Shown here in pieces: positions 61,117-64,000 of a stretch of 64,000 bases of DNA (position 1 is the stretch's first letter; each line of letters starts with the position of its first letter). The notes under the pieces were generated by a model. The model had not been told where the DNA came from. It did no database searches and saw nothing but the letters and a program-made list of their open reading frames with translations. The stretch is from Colletotrichum lupini (taxonomy: Eukaryota > Ascomycota > Sordariomycetes > Glomerellales > Glomerellaceae). Location of the stretch: positions 2,976,001-3,040,000 of the forward strand of contig NC_064678.1 of NCBI RefSeq assembly GCF_023278565.1. The letters are read 5' to 3'. The position numbers and the translations under genes are program-made.

Positions 61117-62038
61117 ACAGACAAACAGAGGAGATTGTCCAAACAGGCGCCGAACCTCTCGACGCGTGTTGGATGTGTATCAGAGGGAAGACTGTACTCT
61201 TGCCAGCTTTGGCTCATTGCTACGAATCCGCTGGTGTTTTTCATTCTGGGCATGTGTTGAGTAATAAAGGACACGGGACTCGGCAGATTCTTGATGAAGT
61301 GGGCGGAAGCTCAGTAAAAGTAGTTTCGATTAAGCAGCATTCATGGCGTTTTACATGGATACAATACCTTACGCTTAGTATCAGACAATGACAATGATTT
61401 TAAATATGATTCCTCAATCCATATGGACGGATCTTCGGAGACTAGTGATCAATTTTGAACGCATCTGATTTCAAAGACTTATTGCATGCAATCGAGAGGT
61501 AAAATAGAAGCTTCCGGCCAACTTGGCGGCTGTATGAAAGCGCGCGGGTATTGGCCGACCATGATACATGGACGCTGACAAACCGACGACCTTTGAGCAC
61601 CCTAGCTCCAGCGTGCTTGCGTCCTTTCATGGCTTTCTTTGCATTTCTTCATTTATTCAGATTGCTGTTGTTCAATGTTGTTCAACGACCGGGGTCTGAG
61701 GCAAGCTGACAAGAGTGGTTCTAGGTCGGTAGATCTCCGGGTAAATAATACACCCACCCTATCTTATCGTAACCAACAAGTGACCGCATTGACTGGTGCC
61801 CAGTCGGTCCGCTCCTCCAGGCACCTTCCCGTCCCAAGACCGCAAGACTCCGGACAGAGACGATTACCTTATACTTAACTTGTTGTTCAACTGCTTGGTT
61901 ACCGCGCAAACACCACTGATTCAGGAAAACACCATCTTCCACCCAGGTCGTGTGCGTGCCCTCGTTCCCCGTCTCACCCTTCTCACAGAGCGCCCCACCA
62001 ACTCCTCCCACCAGACACCCCGCCAGAGATCGGACAAG
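61117..62038. other. intergenic region between chitin synthase and UBC12 genes
   Basis: It holds the 3' flank of the chitin synthase gene and the promoter and leader of UBC12. No gene is seen. Confidence 0.5.
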
Positions 62039-62770
62039 ATGCTAAAGATTTGGTCTATGGTATGTGACCACCGGAACCTCTCGGTTAAGGGGACCACTAA
62101 CGCCTCTTACAGAAGAAGGAGCAGCAGAAGGCTGAAAATGCCGACGCTGCGGGTGGCAAGAAGAAAAAGGTGACTGCCGCGCAACTTCGAGTGCAGAAAG
62201 GTCTGAACCCCTCAGCCAGCCAAGGAAAGAAAATCGTGATCTCGTTGCTCACGCTCGCTTCCAGATCTCTCGGAACTATCTCTCGGATCAACAATGAAGA
62301 CCGACTTCCCTGACGCTGACGACATTCTCCACTTCACGCTTACGATCGAGCCCGATGAGGGCATGTACCGGACCGGACGATTCACCTTCACATTCGACAT
62401 CAACCAAAACTTCCCTCACGAGCCGCCAAAAGTCCGATGCAAGGAGAAGATCTACCACCCTAATATCGATCTGGAGGGCAAGGTTTGCCTGAACATTCTG
62501 CGCGAAGACTGGAAGCCCGTTCTCAACTTGAACGCGGTCATTGTCGGACTCCAAGTATGTTGACGAGCAGAACGCACGATTCTGGGTGGGCACCAACTAA
62601 CAGACCTCTTTTCGTAGTTCCTGTTTCTCGAACCGAATGCCTCTGACCCTCTGAACAAGGAGGCTGCCGATGATCTAAGACTCAACCGCGAGGGTTTCAA
62701 GCGCAATGTCCGGACCGCGATGGGCGGTGGCACTGTCCAAGGGCAGAGCTACGACCGTGTGTTGAAATAA
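62039..62770 (+). CDS. UBC12: NEDD8-conjugating enzyme Ubc12 (E2)
   Basis: This E2 takes the ubiquitin-like protein NEDD8/Rub1 from its E1 and passes it to cullins. There are four exons, 62039-62059, 62113-62200, 62265-62554 and 62618-62770, with 53-64-bp introns, giving 183 aa, the same length as human UBE2M. The first exon has only seven codons (MLKIWSM), the hydrophobic N-terminal peptide by which Ubc12 docks on the NEDD8 E1. A Lys-rich linker (GGKKKKVTAAQLRVQKD) follows. The UBC core shows HPN at residues 101-103 and the catalytic Cys111 in EGKVCLNILREDW, the same number as in human UBE2M. The end, QGQSYDRVLK, is typical. Identification is firm. Confidence 0.96.
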
Positions 62771-63934
62771 GATCTGCAACGGCAAGGAGATAGCGTCCAT
62801 CTCGCTGCTAGACTTTTCTCTAACGACATGACCCTTTGGCGAGACAAGAGGCCAGCCCGAATTTGATACCAGAGACGGACGGACAGGCTGCTGGTTCGCG
62901 GAAGGGTGGAATGCACATCTGAAGGGTCGGTGGGCATCAAAAGCAAGCATCGTCGTCAGGCGTTTGGGGAGACAAGATTACAAATTACAACAGGTCAAGG
63001 TTCTGGCAAGACATCAAGCCCAGTTTAGAGATAGCACTAGCGAGGGCGCAGCACAGAAGGGTTCGTTGATGCGCCGTGGAAGGCGGAAGTCAGACTGAAG
63101 ACGAAAATGTGGTGACTAGCGGGAAGAAATGATGAGTTTCGAGAGGTGGTAGAAGCATAGCTGGAATGCAAACAGCGTTGCCGTGTCACGGCAGGAGAAG
63201 AAGCAAACATGGAGAATTGAAGCCAATCACCGGGCCGATTGACTCCCCCATAATGGTATCCGTACTCCATACAAGAAAGTTGAAAAGAAGAGTCAGAGCT
63301 CATCAAGAGAGGAGTCACAGCAGCTCAGCGCCGGCGACCGGTCAACAGCTGTAGCTGCAGAGAGAGGCCGAAGGCATAGGTCAACGGCCGTAGCCGGCGC
63401 CCAGTAGTCGGTGAGATTCCGCCTGCGGCCCATCTGGTGTGACTCCTGTCTGGCCACTGGGCTACGATGTCAGTGTGGTTGGCTCTCCCCTGCTCCACAG
63501 CACCCGCCTCGCCGGCAATAACGTTGATTGCTCCCCGAGGTTCTTAGGTAAGGCCGCTGTCAAATGAGAACCGGACCAAGTAGAGGCTACCCGCCCGGTC
63601 CAGCAAAGTCCCTGCCTTCTCCAAAGTCCCCAGTACCCGCTCTCCCACTTGGAGGACCCCCTACCGAACCCCGGACGCTTCCAGACATCTTCCCCACCAT
63701 TGGCACAGGCCAGCAGCAGGACGACGCAGCAGGCTAACCCACCAACGACCAAGCTGGGCCGAAGTCGGGGGTCAGCTCGCCCGTCTCTACGCCAGTAAAA
63801 AATTTCCCAATTCCAAACGCCTTTTTCTCATCAGTGAAACTCTGTTTTCTTCATCCATATCTTCCTTCTTCTTCCTTACAATTGACTTGTACGGATACCC
63901 TCTCCACTCCCTCCTCCCCCAACACACAGTCAGA
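62771..63934. other. intergenic region upstream of the probable ILV5 gene
   Basis: It holds the 3' flank of UBC12 and the promoter of the last gene. A pyrimidine-rich leader (about 63820-63915) precedes the start codon. No gene is seen. Confidence 0.5.
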
Positions 63935-64000
63935 ATGGCCTCCCGCAGCTTCTCCAAGGCGCTTCGTTCGCCAATGGCCCGCCAATTGGCGGCCAAGCCT
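63935..64000 (+). CDS. ILV5: probable ketol-acid reductoisomerase, first 22 codons (cut by window end)
   Basis: Only the start is in the window. It encodes MASRSFSKALRSPMARQLAA, a basic, Ser/Arg/Ala-rich peptide typical of a mitochondrial presequence. The pattern FSKALR...ARQLA matches what I know of the N terminus of fungal ketol-acid reductoisomerase (N. crassa ilv-2), a mitochondrial enzyme of valine and isoleucine synthesis. With 22 residues of a variable presequence this is a suggestion; another mitochondrial protein is possible. The ATG has a good context (CAGAATGGC) and follows a pyrimidine-rich leader. Confidence 0.5.
   Translation, partial: MASRSFSKALRSPMARQLAAKP

Noticed and set aside
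61117..61264. Extension of the chitin synthase frame past the last intron
   Set aside because: It arises only if the 56-bp intron at 60923-60978 is not removed; the spliced form gives the conserved C terminus and stops at 61116.

Overview
The window is nuclear DNA of a filamentous ascomycete (Pezizomycotina, most likely a Sordariomycete). Genes carry short introns of about 50-100 bp with GT...AG ends. The products include a class III chitin synthase, an Opy2-type HOG-pathway anchor and a LaeA-like methyltransferase. Transposons are mutated in the manner of repeat-induced point mutation (RIP). The genus is not provable from the sequence; a Colletotrichum-like relative is only a guess.

Layout: (1) 1-9450 is AT-rich, RIP-degraded repeat DNA. 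It holds a minus-oriented Ty3/Gypsy chromovirus (1-7999, far LTR cut by the window edge) and a 1.45-kb relic of another repeat. (2) 9451-47535 has normal base composition. Its genes are ALAD/HEM2 (-), an uncharacterised disordered 659-aa protein (+), a small basic protein (-), a tyrosine/serine phosphatase (-), a membrane-anchored amidohydrolase (+), an MFS transporter (+), a nine-exon LaeA-like methyltransferase (-) and OPY2 (-). A gene-poor 13.7-kb stretch follows, holding an impala/mimp-like MITE and two G-rich tracts. (3) 47536-56994 is a nested transposon block: a 780-bp element with 52-bp inverted repeats, then a short hAT-like element split by a second full-length, RIP-degraded copy of the same chromovirus, here on the plus strand. 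(4) 56995-64000 is a housekeeping block: class III chitin synthase, NEDD8-conjugating enzyme UBC12 and the first 22 codons of a probable ketol-acid reductoisomerase (ILV5), all on the plus strand.

The two chromovirus copies have identical internal lengths (7692 bp) and 183-bp LTRs. They lie in opposite orientation around about 40.7 kb of gene DNA. Each carries, beyond the usual gag-protease-RT-RNaseH-integrase-chromodomain order, about 2.4 kb between the chromodomain and the 3' LTR that holds a degraded reading frame on the opposite strand. This antisense frame is the most unusual thing I see. Other notable points are the nested insertion with clean target duplications, a cluster of CCAAT boxes upstream of HEM2, and loss of the catalytic aspartates in one copy's reverse transcriptase but not in the other.

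The genes mostly look like independent chromosomal genes. The phosphatase, amidohydrolase, transporter and methyltransferase (22-30 kb) sit together, but nothing shows that they form a pathway.
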